A stretch of DNA of 64,000 bases. It comes from Aquificota bacterium. GTDB lineage: Bacteria > Aquificota > Aquificia > Aquificales > Aquificaceae. Location: contig CP076324.1 of the NCBI GenBank assembly GCA_018771605.1, positions 1,651,700-1,715,699 of the forward strand, written 5' to 3'. Position 1 is the first letter of the stretch. Each line of letters opens with the position of its first letter. The notes under the pieces were generated by a model. It searched no databases. It was not told where the DNA came from and worked only from the letters and a program-made list of their open reading frames with translations. Both the position numbers and the translations under genes were made by a program. This document shows positions 38,831 through 47,270 of this stretch, piece by piece.

Positions 38831-39355
38831 TCACCTCCTTCCATACCTTCCCATAGTTTGCCCTTGTCCTATTACATGTCCCTGCATCTTGCTTTCCACC
38901 TCCCTCCTTGTGGCACCGGGCCTCAGGCCTAGGCTTTCCACATCAAGGGCATAAACCTTTATGTAATATCTATGAGTATGCCCACGAGGGGGACAGGGGC
39001 CACCATAGCCCACACGGCCAAAATCGTTAATACCTTGTTTTATACTTCCAACCTCACTCCTTTTGGGAAAGTTCTCCTGCAAACTTGTTTGGCTTGCGGG
39101 AATATCATAAACTATCCAGTGGGTAAAGGTGCCAACGGGCGCATCTGGGTCATCCATGATAAGCACAAAGGACTTGGCGTTGCTTGGCTGTCCAGACCAT
39201 TTAATCTGAGGAGATACATCTTCTCCATCACAAGTATATTTGCGAGGTATATCTTGACCTTCTTTGAAAGGAGCTTCTACCTTCATGGCTTCCCTCCCAA
39301 GGCTGTAATTGATAAAAAGTAAAGCAAAAATTATGGCAAGCAATGCCTTTTTCAA
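38831..39355 (-). CDS. Exported PEBP/RKIP-family protein (YbhB/YbcL type)
   Basis: A 174-residue protein with a signal peptide (MKKALLAIIFALLFINYSLG). The PEBP fold shows KYTCDGEDVSPQIKWSG, LIMDDPDAPVGTFTHWIVYDIP and YGGPCPPRGHTHRYYIKVYAL, all family hallmarks. Bacterial members are of unknown function; eukaryotic and some bacterial members inhibit serine or carboxypeptidases. The TTG at 39355 is chosen because GGAGG lies 7 bases upstream and the signal peptide begins there; a GTG-initiated or upstream ATG frame would add 14 implausible residues. Two bases separate it from the propeptide-lipoprotein gene. Confidence 0.85.
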   Translation of the reverse strand: MKKALLAIIFALLFINYSLGREAMKVEAPFKEGQDIPRKYTCDGEDVSPQIKWSGQPSNAKSFVLIMDDPDAPVGTFTHWIVYDIPASQTSLQENFPKRSEVGSIKQGINDFGRVGYGGPCPPRGHTHRYYIKVYALDVESLGLRPGATRREVESKMQGHVIGQGQTMGRYGRR

Positions 39356-39393
39356 GACCCACCCTCCAAGGTTTATTATATACCAAAGTCCTA

Positions 39394-39912
39394 TCATTTA
39401 TATTCTTTACCATTCCATTTCAGTTTACGATAATTACCATTACTGTCCATTACAATAAGGTCATACCACCCGTAGCTTTTGCTTTTTATTATTCCAATCT
39501 TAGGTTCAGGCAAAACAAAAGCAAAGTTTATTGGGCTTAGTTGACCCTTTTTATTTATATAAATCTCAACAAAGCATCCTAAGGACCCGCAATAATATGT
39601 ATGGTAAAAATAGGCGATAACATCCATTATACCGTCTCCATTGATATCCTCTAATGCTATAAGAATTTCCACTTTTTGTTTTGTAAGTTTTTCTGCCTCT
39701 TCAATATCCTCTTTCTCCAATTCTCTAACTAAATTGCGTTCATAAGAATATTTAGTGGCAGAAAAGTCTAACCATTTGATATGTTTGGTATTAATCTGCG
39801 TTCCCTTATTTTCAGCCAACGCTGTTTGGCTTGCAGTTAGGACAAACAGCAATAGAAATAAAGCTACTCTGTATCTTCTGAAAATCCCTAATGCTTCCCT
39901 TATCCCTCTCAT
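39394..39912 (-). CDS. Exported protein of unknown function
   Basis: A 172-residue protein with a signal peptide (hydrophobic 16-30, cleavage after TALA). The middle holds DINGDGIMDVIAYFY, a calcium-loop-like DxNxDGxxD sequence as in FG-GAP/dockerin motifs, then a pair of cysteines (YYCGSLGCFV) and a C-terminal segment KLKWNGKEYK. I do not recognise a family. It begins the operon that continues into PEBP, propeptide and subtilisin genes, after a 38-base gap. Confidence 0.75.
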   Translation of the reverse strand: MRGIREALGIFRRYRVALFLLLFVLTASQTALAENKGTQINTKHIKWLDFSATKYSYERNLVRELEKEDIEEAEKLTKQKVEILIALEDINGDGIMDVIAYFYHTYYCGSLGCFVEIYINKKGQLSPINFAFVLPEPKIGIIKSKSYGWYDLIVMDSNGNYRKLKWNGKEYK

Positions 39913-39937
39913 TTTATTACCCCTCTTTTAAACTAAA

Positions 39938-39943
39938 ATTATA
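39938..39943 (-). promoter_or_regulatory. -10 box of the subtilisin operon
   Basis: Minus-strand TATAAT (39943-39938), 25 bases before the first ATG, with GAGGGG as ribosome binding site. No clear -35. Confidence 0.45.
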
Positions 39944-40056
39944 TCCAGGAATTGTTAAAATTTTGTTAGGGCTTAGTTATAACTCATTTTTAGCAATGGG
40001 TTTAGGTATAAGCTTATTGAGTTTCCCACACAGTACCTCTCCGAAGAGCCTTGTAG

Positions 40057-40062
40057 TATAAT
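40057..40062 (+). promoter_or_regulatory. valS -10 box
   Basis: TATAAT at 40057-40062, 9 bases before the valS ATG; weak -35. Transcript predicted to start at or next to the ATG. Confidence 0.55.
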
Positions 40063-40071
40063 CCTTTCTTT

Positions 40072-43071
40072 ATGAAGGATATAGGCCAGTACGACCACAA
40101 GAAGGTGGAAGAAAGATACTCCAAGCTTTGGGTGGAAAGGGCTTTGTATTCTGTAAAGGATACATCTGGAGAGAAGTTTTCTGTGGTTATCCCACCCCCT
40201 AATGTGACGGGCTCTTTGCATATGGGCCATGCCTTGAACGCTACCCTTCAGGACATAATTTGCAGATGGCAGAGGATGTTGGGTAAAGAGGTGGTTTGGG
40301 TGCCGGGCTTTGACCATGCGGGCATAGCCACCCAATATGTGGTAGACAGACAGCTAAGGGAAAAGGGCATAAACAGGCTGGACCTTGGAAGGGAGGAGTT
40401 TTTAAAGAAAGTTTGGGAGTGGGTGCCCATATCAAGGAATGCCATTAGAGAACAGCTTGAAAAGCTGGGCGTTAGCGTAGATTGGAAAAGGGAGAGGTTC
40501 ACCCTTGATGAGGGCTTTTCAAGGGCTGTAAGGTATGCCTTCAGAAGGCTCTATGAAGAAGGTCTTATATACCGTGGAGAGTATATGGTTAGCTGGTGCC
40601 CAAAGGACCTTACAGCCCTTTCGGACCTTGAGGTGGAGCATGAGGAAGAGGAGGGAAAGCTCTACTACATACGCTATCCCCTTGAGGATGGCTCAGGGCA
40701 TATAACCGTTGCCACCACAAGGCCGGAGACCATGCTGGGAGACACGGCTGTAGCCGTGCATCCGAAGGATGAAAGGTACAAAAGCCTTGTGGGCAAAAAG
40801 GTAAGGCTTCCCCTTGTGGAGTGGAAGAGGAAGGCTATGGATGGCTCAGAAGTAGAGCCAATTATCCCCATAATAGCGGATGAGAGGGTAAAGCCAGAGT
40901 TTGGAACGGGTGCGGTAAAGATCACGCCAGCCCATGACCCCTTAGACTTTGAGATAGGAAAGACCCATGGCCTTCCCTTTGTGCAGGTTATGGACCAGTT
41001 TGCCCGTATGAACCACAATGCAGGCCAGTTTGAGGGCCTTGACAGGTATGAGGCAAGGAAAAAGATAGTGGAAAGGCTTGAGGAGCTTGGCCTTCTTGAA
41101 AAGGTGGAAAGCCACAGGCATGCGGTAGGCAAATGCTACAGGTGTAAAACGGTGCTTGAGCCCTTTGTCTCTACCCAGTGGTTTTTAAAGGTCTCAGACC
41201 CACGCATAAGGGACCAAGCCATAAGGGTGGTAAAAGAAGGCCTAATTAGGTTTATTCCAGAAAACTGGTCCAAGATATACCTCCAGTGGATGGAAAATCT
41301 AAAAGACTGGTGCATATCACGCCAGATATGGTGGGGCCATAGAATACCCGTTTGGTACTGCGAGGACTGTGGAGAGGAAAACATATTTACCGATGAAGAC
41401 TTTGACAGGGTTTATGACAAGCTAATCTTTAACCTCATGGCAGATGGTAAGATAGGAGAGGAGTTCACTCCGGAGGAGGTGGCAGATATTCTCAACTCTC
41501 CCTCCTTTGTGCATCCAGAGATGACCGTCTTGGACTTTTATAAGCATTTTGCCTTTCATAAATACCACTCTACGGAAGTGGATGCCAACTCTCTCAGGCT
41601 CTTCTTTACGCAGGATCTTAACCCCATGGCCATACTCACAGAGAAAAAGAGCAGGTACAGGTATAATCCGCAGAAGAAGGCCTACCGCTTTGTCTTAAGG
41701 TGTAAAAAGTGTGGTTCAGAAAGGCTAAAGCAAGAAAGGGACGTATTGGATACTTGGTTTTCTTCTGCCCTTTGGCCCTTTGGAGTCTTTGGCTGGCCGG
41801 AGGCCACTCAGGACCTTCAAAAGCTATATCCTACAGACCTTTTGGTTACAGGCTTTGACATCATCTTCTTCTGGGTTGCCCGTATGGTGATGATGGGCAC
41901 CTACTTTACAAAGGACATACCCTTTAAGGATGTCTACATTCATGCCCTCATAAGGGATGAGAAGGGTCAAAAGATGTCAAAAACTAAAGGCAATGTGATA
42001 GACCCCCTTGATATTGTGGAAAAGTATGGTGCAGACGCTTTGAGGTTTACCCTTGCCATACTCACACAGCAGGGAAGGGACATTAGACTGTCAGAAAAGC
42101 GTTTTGAGGGCTATAAGCACTTTGCCAACAAGCTCTGGAATGCGGGAAGGTTTATACTTATGAACCTTGATGAGGACCTTCTTTCCAACCTTCCCTACGG
42201 CGCCCCGCCGAGGCCTGAGGACCTCTGGATAATCACAAAGCTTAACAGGACCATAGAAAGGGTCAACAAGGCCCTTTCTGAGTATGAGTTTTCCGAGGCT
42301 GCAAGGGAGCTTTATGAGTTTATATGGAGTGAGTTCTGCGATTGGTATATAGAGTTTTCTAAGATAAGGCTTTATGCCAAGCCTCAATCGGAAGATCCAG
42401 AAGAGGAAAAAAGGATAAAGGCGGAGAAGATAAGCGCACAGGCCACCCTCCTTATGGTCTTTGAGAAAACTCTCAGGCTCTTGCACCCCTTTATGCCCTA
42501 CATAACAGAAGAGCTATGGCAAGCTCTGCCAACGGCATACCAAGAGAGTATTTCCTTAACTCAATACCCACAGTTCAACCCCCAAGAGGTCTATGAAGAG
42601 GCGGAGAAGAAAGTGGAAAGGATAAAGGAGATCATCTCCTCCATAAGGTCCTTGAGGAGCGATCTTCGCATTGAGCCATCAAGGAGGATAAAGCTATACT
42701 ACAGAGCGGAGGAAAGCAAAAGCCTTGTGGAAGAGTTTATGCCTCACATTCTCAGCCTTGCGAGGCTTGAAAGCCTTGAGGAAGTGGCAGAAAGGCCACC
42801 CAAATCTGTGGCGGGCTTTTCAAGGGACTTTGAATTCTATGTGCTGGCAGAAGAGAACATAAATCTGGAGGAGCTTATAAACTCTTACTCACGAAGGCTT
42901 TCAGAGGTGGAAAAGTCCATGGAAACCTTTGAGAAAAGGCTCAGCAACGAAAACTTCTTAAAGAAGGCACCGGAAGAGGAGGTCCAAAGGACAAGGGAGG
43001 CCCTTGAGGAGCTAAGAGAAGAAAGGGAAAGGATTCAAAGGCTTTTGGGTATGTTGCAAGAGGCAAGGTAA
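40072..43071 (+). CDS. valS: Valyl-tRNA synthetase with a large zinc-domain insertion
   Basis: A 999-residue class I synthetase. HIGH motif (PPPNVTGSLHMGHALN) near residue 45, editing CP1 domain with TTRPETMLGDTAVAVHP, KMSKS motif (KMSKTKGN) near 633, anticodon domain, and a C-terminal coiled coil arm (EVEKSMETFEKRL). Typical length is 860-950. Between the zinc half-motifs CEDCG (about 428) and CKKCG (about 544) lies roughly 110 residues, where about 15-25 is usual. The gene converges on fabZ with a single-base gap. Confidence 0.96.
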   Translation: MKDIGQYDHKKVEERYSKLWVERALYSVKDTSGEKFSVVIPPPNVTGSLHMGHALNATLQDIICRWQRMLGKEVVWVPGFDHAGIATQYVVDRQLREKGINRLDLGREEFLKKVWEWVPISRNAIREQLEKLGVSVDWKRERFTLDEGFSRAVRYAFRRLYEEGLIYRGEYMVSWCPKDLTALSDLEVEHEEEEGKLYYIRYPLEDGSGHITVATTRPETMLGDTAVAVHPKDERYKSLVGKKVRLPLVEWKRKAMDGSEVEPIIPIIADERVKPEFGTGAVKITPAHDPLDFEIGKTHGLPFVQVMDQFARMNHNAGQFEGLDRYEARKKIVERLEELGLLEKVESHRHAVGKCYRCKTVLEPFVSTQWFLKVSDPRIRDQAIRVVKEGLIRFIPENWSKIYLQWMENLKDWCISRQIWWGHRIPVWYCEDCGEENIFTDEDFDRVYDKLIFNLMADGKIGEEFTPEEVADILNSPSFVHPEMTVLDFYKHFAFHKYHSTEVDANSLRLFFTQDLNPMAILTEKKSRYRYNPQKKAYRFVLRCKKCGSERLKQERDVLDTWFSSALWPFGVFGWPEATQDLQKLYPTDLLVTGFDIIFFWVARMVMMGTYFTKDIPFKDVYIHALIRDEKGQKMSKTKGNVIDPLDIVEKYGADALRFTLAILTQQGRDIRLSEKRFEGYKHFANKLWNAGRFILMNLDEDLLSNLPYGAPPRPEDLWIITKLNRTIERVNKALSEYEFSEAARELYEFIWSEFCDWYIEFSKIRLYAKPQSEDPEEEKRIKAEKISAQATLLMVFEKTLRLLHPFMPYITEELWQALPTAYQESISLTQYPQFNPQEVYEEAEKKVERIKEIISSIRSLRSDLRIEPSRRIKLYYRAEESKSLVEEFMPHILSLARLESLEEVAERPPKSVAGFSRDFEFYVLAEENINLEELINSYSRRLSEVEKSMETFEKRLSNENFLKKAPEEEVQRTREALEELREERERIQRLLGMLQEAR

Positions 43072-43072
43072 G

Positions 43073-43522
43073 TTATCTTTTTATATCCTTTAGCTCCCTT
43101 GCAGCGGCGTAGAGTATGGCGGTAGCCACAATCTCAGAATCTACCCTTGCCACCCCCTTCATCTTTGAAAGGCTTTTCTTTAAAGAGATGACTTCCAGCT
43201 CCATTATAAGTTGGTCCCCCGGATATACTGGCCTTTTGAACCTTGCCTCATCAATGCCGGCAAAGACTATGGCATACTTTCCTATCTCAAGCCCAAGTGA
43301 CTTTATCATGAGAATACCGCCTACTTGCGCCATGGCCTCAAGGATGTAAACACCGGGCATGAGAGGGAATCCGGGAAAGTGCCCTTGGAAGACAGGTTCA
43401 TTAACGGAAACGTTCTTTAGACCCACTATCCTTTTGCCCTCTTCCATTTCAAGGATTTTGTCCACCAAAAGGATGGGATACCTGTGTGGAAGTATTTCCA
43501 TTATTTCCCTTGCGTCTAGCAT
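43073..43522 (-). CDS. fabZ: 3-hydroxyacyl-ACP dehydratase
   Basis: A 149-residue hotdog protein. Signature HRYPILLVD (catalytic His) and [15 protein letters not shown] (Glu) are in place. It dehydrates beta-hydroxyacyl-ACP in fatty acid elongation. Translation start lies only 8 bases from TATAAT (43536-43531). Confidence 0.95.
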   Translation of the reverse strand: MLDAREIMEILPHRYPILLVDKILEMEEGKRIVGLKNVSVNEPVFQGHFPGFPLMPGVYILEAMAQVGGILMIKSLGLEIGKYAIVFAGIDEARFKRPVYPGDQLIMELEVISLKKSLSKMKGVARVDSEIVATAILYAAARELKDIKR

Positions 43523-43530
43523 AGCTTAAA

Positions 43531-43536
43531 ATTATA
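43531..43536 (-). promoter_or_regulatory. fabZ -10 box
   Basis: Minus-strand TATAAT (43536-43531), 8 bases before the ATG. The -35 region falls inside the terminal repeat of the MITE-like element just upstream. Confidence 0.5.
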
Positions 43537-43547
43537 CAAGGATTTAC

Positions 43548-43692
43548 ACGGATGAGAAATTAAAGGTTTAGGATCTTCGCCGGCTAATTTTTTATGTAGG
43601 GGTAGGGCTTATCCTGTCCAATAGGGCACCCGTAAGGTGTGCCCATACAAGATTAATACCATATTTTCAAAAGAGAATTTTTCACCCAACGT
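43548..43692. mobile_element. Second MITE-like element, 145 bp
   Basis: Left end ACGGATGAGAAATT (43548-43561) and the inverted right end ACGTTGGGTGAAAAATT (43692-43676) resemble the ends of the element at 15921. Inner hairpins: a GGGTAGG/CCTGTCC stem near 43600-43620 and GGGCACCcgtaaGGTGTGCCC at 43624-43644. No coding potential. No target duplication recognised. It fills most of the 211-base gap between fabZ and the DUF29 gene. Confidence 0.5.
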
Positions 43693-43733
43693 AACAGTTT
43701 AAAAGATTTGTCTCAATTATCTTCAGCAAGGCT

Positions 43734-44225
43734 TTACCCTTTCATTTCTCTGTTCAAATCTCTTGTCATGGCCTTTTCATAGGTATAAGGACATACATCC
43801 GGTAAATCATCTTTAGAAAGATCAATGTTGTTATTCCATGCCCACCTTAAAAGTTCTATTTTTGCAAATTCCCAAGCATAATCTACTTCATTGGGGAGCT
43901 TATTCTTCAGGCTTGGATACCAATCAAAAAGTATTTCTATCTCCTCCCTTGCATTTCTTATATTTTTTAACCACCTTTGGCTTTCTTTAGGTTCTGCCAG
44001 ACTTTGAAAATTGTCCAGCTTGTATAGATGTTCCAAAATGACTGCAAGATAACCCACAAGAACATCAAGTTCTCTCCGCCACATATCCTCTATCTCCTCT
44101 AAGAGGTTTTCCCAGTCTACCAAGTGGTAGGCCTTTTCTTTGAGAAGCTGCAGGTTTATCTCCACCCACAGGGGAAAGTCCTTATCATAAAGCTCTTTTA
44201 ACTCTTCTTTGCTTATTGCCTTCAT
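43734..44225 (-). CDS. DUF29 protein
   Basis: A 163-residue helical protein with the DUF29 pattern YDKDFPLWVEINLQLLKEKAY, DWENLLEEIEDMWRRE and VGYLAVILEHLYKL. Function is unknown; DUF29 genes are common in cyanobacteria and Aquificales and are often multicopy. It starts 15 bases after the RND pump gene and may belong to the metal operon or ride on it. Confidence 0.85.
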   Translation of the reverse strand: MKAISKEELKELYDKDFPLWVEINLQLLKEKAYHLVDWENLLEEIEDMWRRELDVLVGYLAVILEHLYKLDNFQSLAEPKESQRWLKNIRNAREEIEILFDWYPSLKNKLPNEVDYAWEFAKIELLRWAWNNNIDLSKDDLPDVCPYTYEKAMTRDLNREMKG

Positions 44226-44240
44226 GCTTTAAAAATATAT

Positions 44241-47200
44241 TTAGCTCTTCCTTCCGAACCTCTCATATACCAAAGGAAGTATCAGCAAGGTGAGGGCTGT
44301 GGATGTAAAAATGCCCCCTATAACCACCACCGCCAAAGGCTTTTGAACCTCCGACCCTATACCTTTGGAAAATAACATGGGCAAAAGGCCCAAGGAGGCA
44401 GCTGTGGCAGTTATAAGGATGGGCCTTAGCCTTCTTGAGGCGCCCAAAAGCACAGCTTCTTTGAGGCTATATCCATTTTCCAGCAAGGACCTCACATAAG
44501 ATATCAAAACCACTCCGTTGAGTGTGGCTATGCCAAAGAGAGCTATAAAGCCCACCGCAGAAGGCACAGAAAGGTTATAACCGGATATATACAAGGAAAG
44601 CACGCCACCTATGGTAGCAAAGGGCACGTTCAGGATAACTATTAGGGCATCCCTAAGGGAGTTGTAGTTTAGATAAAGGAGTAGCAATATAAGAAGAACA
44701 GACAAAGGCACCACTATGGAGAGCCTCTTCATTGCCCTCTCTTGGTTTTCAAACTGCCCGCCAAAGCTTATAAAGTAGCCAGGTGGAAGCTTGACCTCTT
44801 TGGCTATCCTCTCCTTTATCTCCTTTACAAAGCCTCCCAGATCTCTGCCTTGAAGGTTGGATTGCACAAGGGCAAACCTCATGCCGTTCTCCCTCCTTAT
44901 CTTTGAAAAGCCTTCAGTTATTTCCACGTCAGCTACCTGTAAGAGGGTCAATATGTTGCCATCCTTTGTGATAAGGGGTAGGTTCTTTATGCTCTCTAGG
45001 TCCTTTTTCTCTAAGCCCAAGACCAAGGGGAAGAGTATGGTATCTTGCTGTATGTAGCCTACTTCCCTTCCTCCCAAGGCATAGGCCACCAAGTTCATAA
45101 GCTCTGCGGTGGTTAGGTTGTACCTTTTTAACACCTCCATCTTTGGCACAATCCTCAGTTGTAGCTTTCCAGACTGGGCTTCCGTTTCCACATCCACCGC
45201 ACCCTTTATACCTTTTACTATCTCTTCAATCTTATAGGCTATCTCGTTTATCTTTTTTAGGTCATCGCCAAAGACCTTTATGGCTACCGTGGATTTCACA
45301 CCCGAAAGGAGTTCATCTATCCTCATCTGTATGGGCTGTGTAAAGCTAAATTCCACCCCTGGCATGCCCTCAAGCCTTTCTCTTAGTATATTTTCAAACT
45401 CCTGCCTGCTTTTGAAGCTTTTCCACTCTTCCGCAGGCTTAAGGATTATAAAGGTCTCAATGTAGCTAAGGTCCTCCGGCTCTCCCACCTCAGCCCTTCC
45501 TATGTTGGAAAAGGTCCTTACCACCTCTGGGTATTCAAGGGCAGTCTCCTCTACCACCCTTGCCACCCTTTTGGCCTCTTCCATAGAGACGTTTGGGTTC
45601 AAAAAGGACTTTACCAAAAGGGCTCCTTCTTCCAACTGTGGGGCAAACTCTGTTCCTATGCGGGAAAGTAGGAAAAGGGAGAATAAGAAAAGGCCAAGGG
45701 TGGCTGTCAAAAGCAAGCTTCTAATCTTAAAGGCACCTTCCAAAAGCTTTAGATAGAGTTCTCTTAGCCTTTTGAAAAAGTAGGTCTCTTCCCTTCCGGG
45801 CCTTATCACATAGTAGGAAAGCACAGGCATAAAGAGGAAGGCAACCACCAAGGAAGAAAAGAGGGCAAGGATGATGGTGAGGGCCAAGGGCTTGTAGTAT
45901 TTTCCTTCCACAGATTCAAAGCTAAAGATGGGCAAAAAGACAAGCATGATAATGCCTACTGCAAAGCTAACGGGCCTTAGGACCTCGCTTACAGATTCAA
46001 CTATTATGGAAAACTTGTTTGCCTGTGGCCTCTCAGAAAGATGTCTGTATATATTCTCCACCACCACCACGGTGGCGTCCGCAAAAAGGCCTATACCTAT
46101 GGCAAGACCGCCAAGGGTCATGAGGTTCCCAGAGATGCCAAGGTTTTTGAGAAAGATAAAGGTGATAAGAAGGGTAAGTGGTACAGAGAGGGCCACCAAA
46201 AGGGCAACTCTAAGGTTCCACATATAAAGGGCTATGGCCAGAGATACCAACAGTATGCCTTCTATAAGGGCCCTTTCTACGGTGGAGAGGGCCTTTTGAG
46301 TAAGGTAGGACTGGTCATAAAGGACCTCCACCTTTAAGCCATCTGGCAATATCTTTTGAACCTCTTCAAGCTTCTTTTTCAGCTCTTCTACAAGCTCCAT
46401 GGTGTTTGTTTGAACTCTTTTCAAAACTATGTTGCCTTGAACCTCTTGGCCGTTGAGGGTGAAGACTCCCCTTCTGTTTGGAAGCTCTGAGGGCAAGACC
46501 TCCGCAATATCCCTTATGGTAAGGCTTACTCCTCCCTCCTTCTTTATTGGCACATTCTCCACCTCTTCTACGCTTTTTAGCCTTCCAAGGCCTCTTACCA
46601 CCAGGTCTCCCTCGGGAGATTGCAGAAAGCCCCCACCCGCTATCTGGTTATAGTCTTCTAAGGCTTTTACCACATCCTCCAAGCTTATGCCGTATAGAAC
46701 CATCTTTTCTGGCTTTAGCCTTATCAAATATGCCCTTTCTGGCCCCCACTGGGATATGTCTTCCACGCCATCGGTGGCCTTTATAATGGGCCTTATCTTC
46801 CACATCTGGATGGTCTTTAGATCCTCAAGGGAGTAGTTTCCCTTTTCATCCAAAAGGGCATAAAAAAGCACGTTGCCAAGGCCGGAGGTGTTTGGCCCCA
46901 TCCTTGGCACATAGCCCTGTGGTATTTGGGCTTGGGCCTCTGGAAGCTTTTGGGCCACAAGGTTTCTGGCAAAGTATATGTCTGTGCCATCTTTAAAAAA
47001 GACGCTCACATAGGAGAGACCCGGAAGGCTTACAGACCTTACAAGCTCCACATCCTTTATACCAGACAGAACAAACTCTATGGGCTTGGTGACCAAAAGC
47101 TCCGTTTCCTCCGCAGAGAGGCCCGGCGTTTCTGTGTATATGATCACTTGTATGGGTGTGGGGTCTGGAAAGGTGTCTATGGGCAGCCTTCTGAAAGACC

Positions 47201-47270
47201 AAAGTCCAAGGGCTACCACTCCAAAAAGAAGCAAAAGCACCAAAAGCCTGTACTTTAAGACCTTCCTCAT
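44241..47270 (-). CDS. Heavy-metal efflux RND pump (CzcA/CusA family)
   Basis: A 1009-residue inner-membrane proton antiporter with the RND layout: TM1, large porter domain, TM2-6, second porter domain, TM7-12. N-terminal PIDTFPDPTPIQVIIYTETPGLSAEETE is typical of the HME-RND group, and TM4 reads GLAIGIGLFADATVVVVENI. The Asp-Asp-Glu set of zinc pumps is incomplete (the first Asp is replaced by an Ala-Ile-Gly run), and the three CusA copper methionines also appear absent, so the substrate is open. Start overlaps the MFP gene by 4 bases. Confidence 0.9.
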   Translation of the reverse strand: MRKVLKYRLLVLLLLFGVVALGLWSFRRLPIDTFPDPTPIQVIIYTETPGLSAEETELLVTKPIEFVLSGIKDVELVRSVSLPGLSYVSVFFKDGTDIYFARNLVAQKLPEAQAQIPQGYVPRMGPNTSGLGNVLFYALLDEKGNYSLEDLKTIQMWKIRPIIKATDGVEDISQWGPERAYLIRLKPEKMVLYGISLEDVVKALEDYNQIAGGGFLQSPEGDLVVRGLGRLKSVEEVENVPIKKEGGVSLTIRDIAEVLPSELPNRRGVFTLNGQEVQGNIVLKRVQTNTMELVEELKKKLEEVQKILPDGLKVEVLYDQSYLTQKALSTVERALIEGILLVSLAIALYMWNLRVALLVALSVPLTLLITFIFLKNLGISGNLMTLGGLAIGIGLFADATVVVVENIYRHLSERPQANKFSIIVESVSEVLRPVSFAVGIIMLVFLPIFSFESVEGKYYKPLALTIILALFSSLVVAFLFMPVLSYYVIRPGREETYFFKRLRELYLKLLEGAFKIRSLLLTATLGLFLFSLFLLSRIGTEFAPQLEEGALLVKSFLNPNVSMEEAKRVARVVEETALEYPEVVRTFSNIGRAEVGEPEDLSYIETFIILKPAEEWKSFKSRQEFENILRERLEGMPGVEFSFTQPIQMRIDELLSGVKSTVAIKVFGDDLKKINEIAYKIEEIVKGIKGAVDVETEAQSGKLQLRIVPKMEVLKRYNLTTAELMNLVAYALGGREVGYIQQDTILFPLVLGLEKKDLESIKNLPLITKDGNILTLLQVADVEITEGFSKIRRENGMRFALVQSNLQGRDLGGFVKEIKERIAKEVKLPPGYFISFGGQFENQERAMKRLSIVVPLSVLLILLLLYLNYNSLRDALIVILNVPFATIGGVLSLYISGYNLSVPSAVGFIALFGIATLNGVVLISYVRSLLENGYSLKEAVLLGASRRLRPILITATAASLGLLPMLFSKGIGSEVQKPLAVVVIGGIFTSTALTLLILPLVYERFGRKS

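Noticed and set aside
39973-40335. Minus-strand frame opposite the start of valS
   Set aside because: Antisense to the conserved HIGH-region of valS and lacking any domain.
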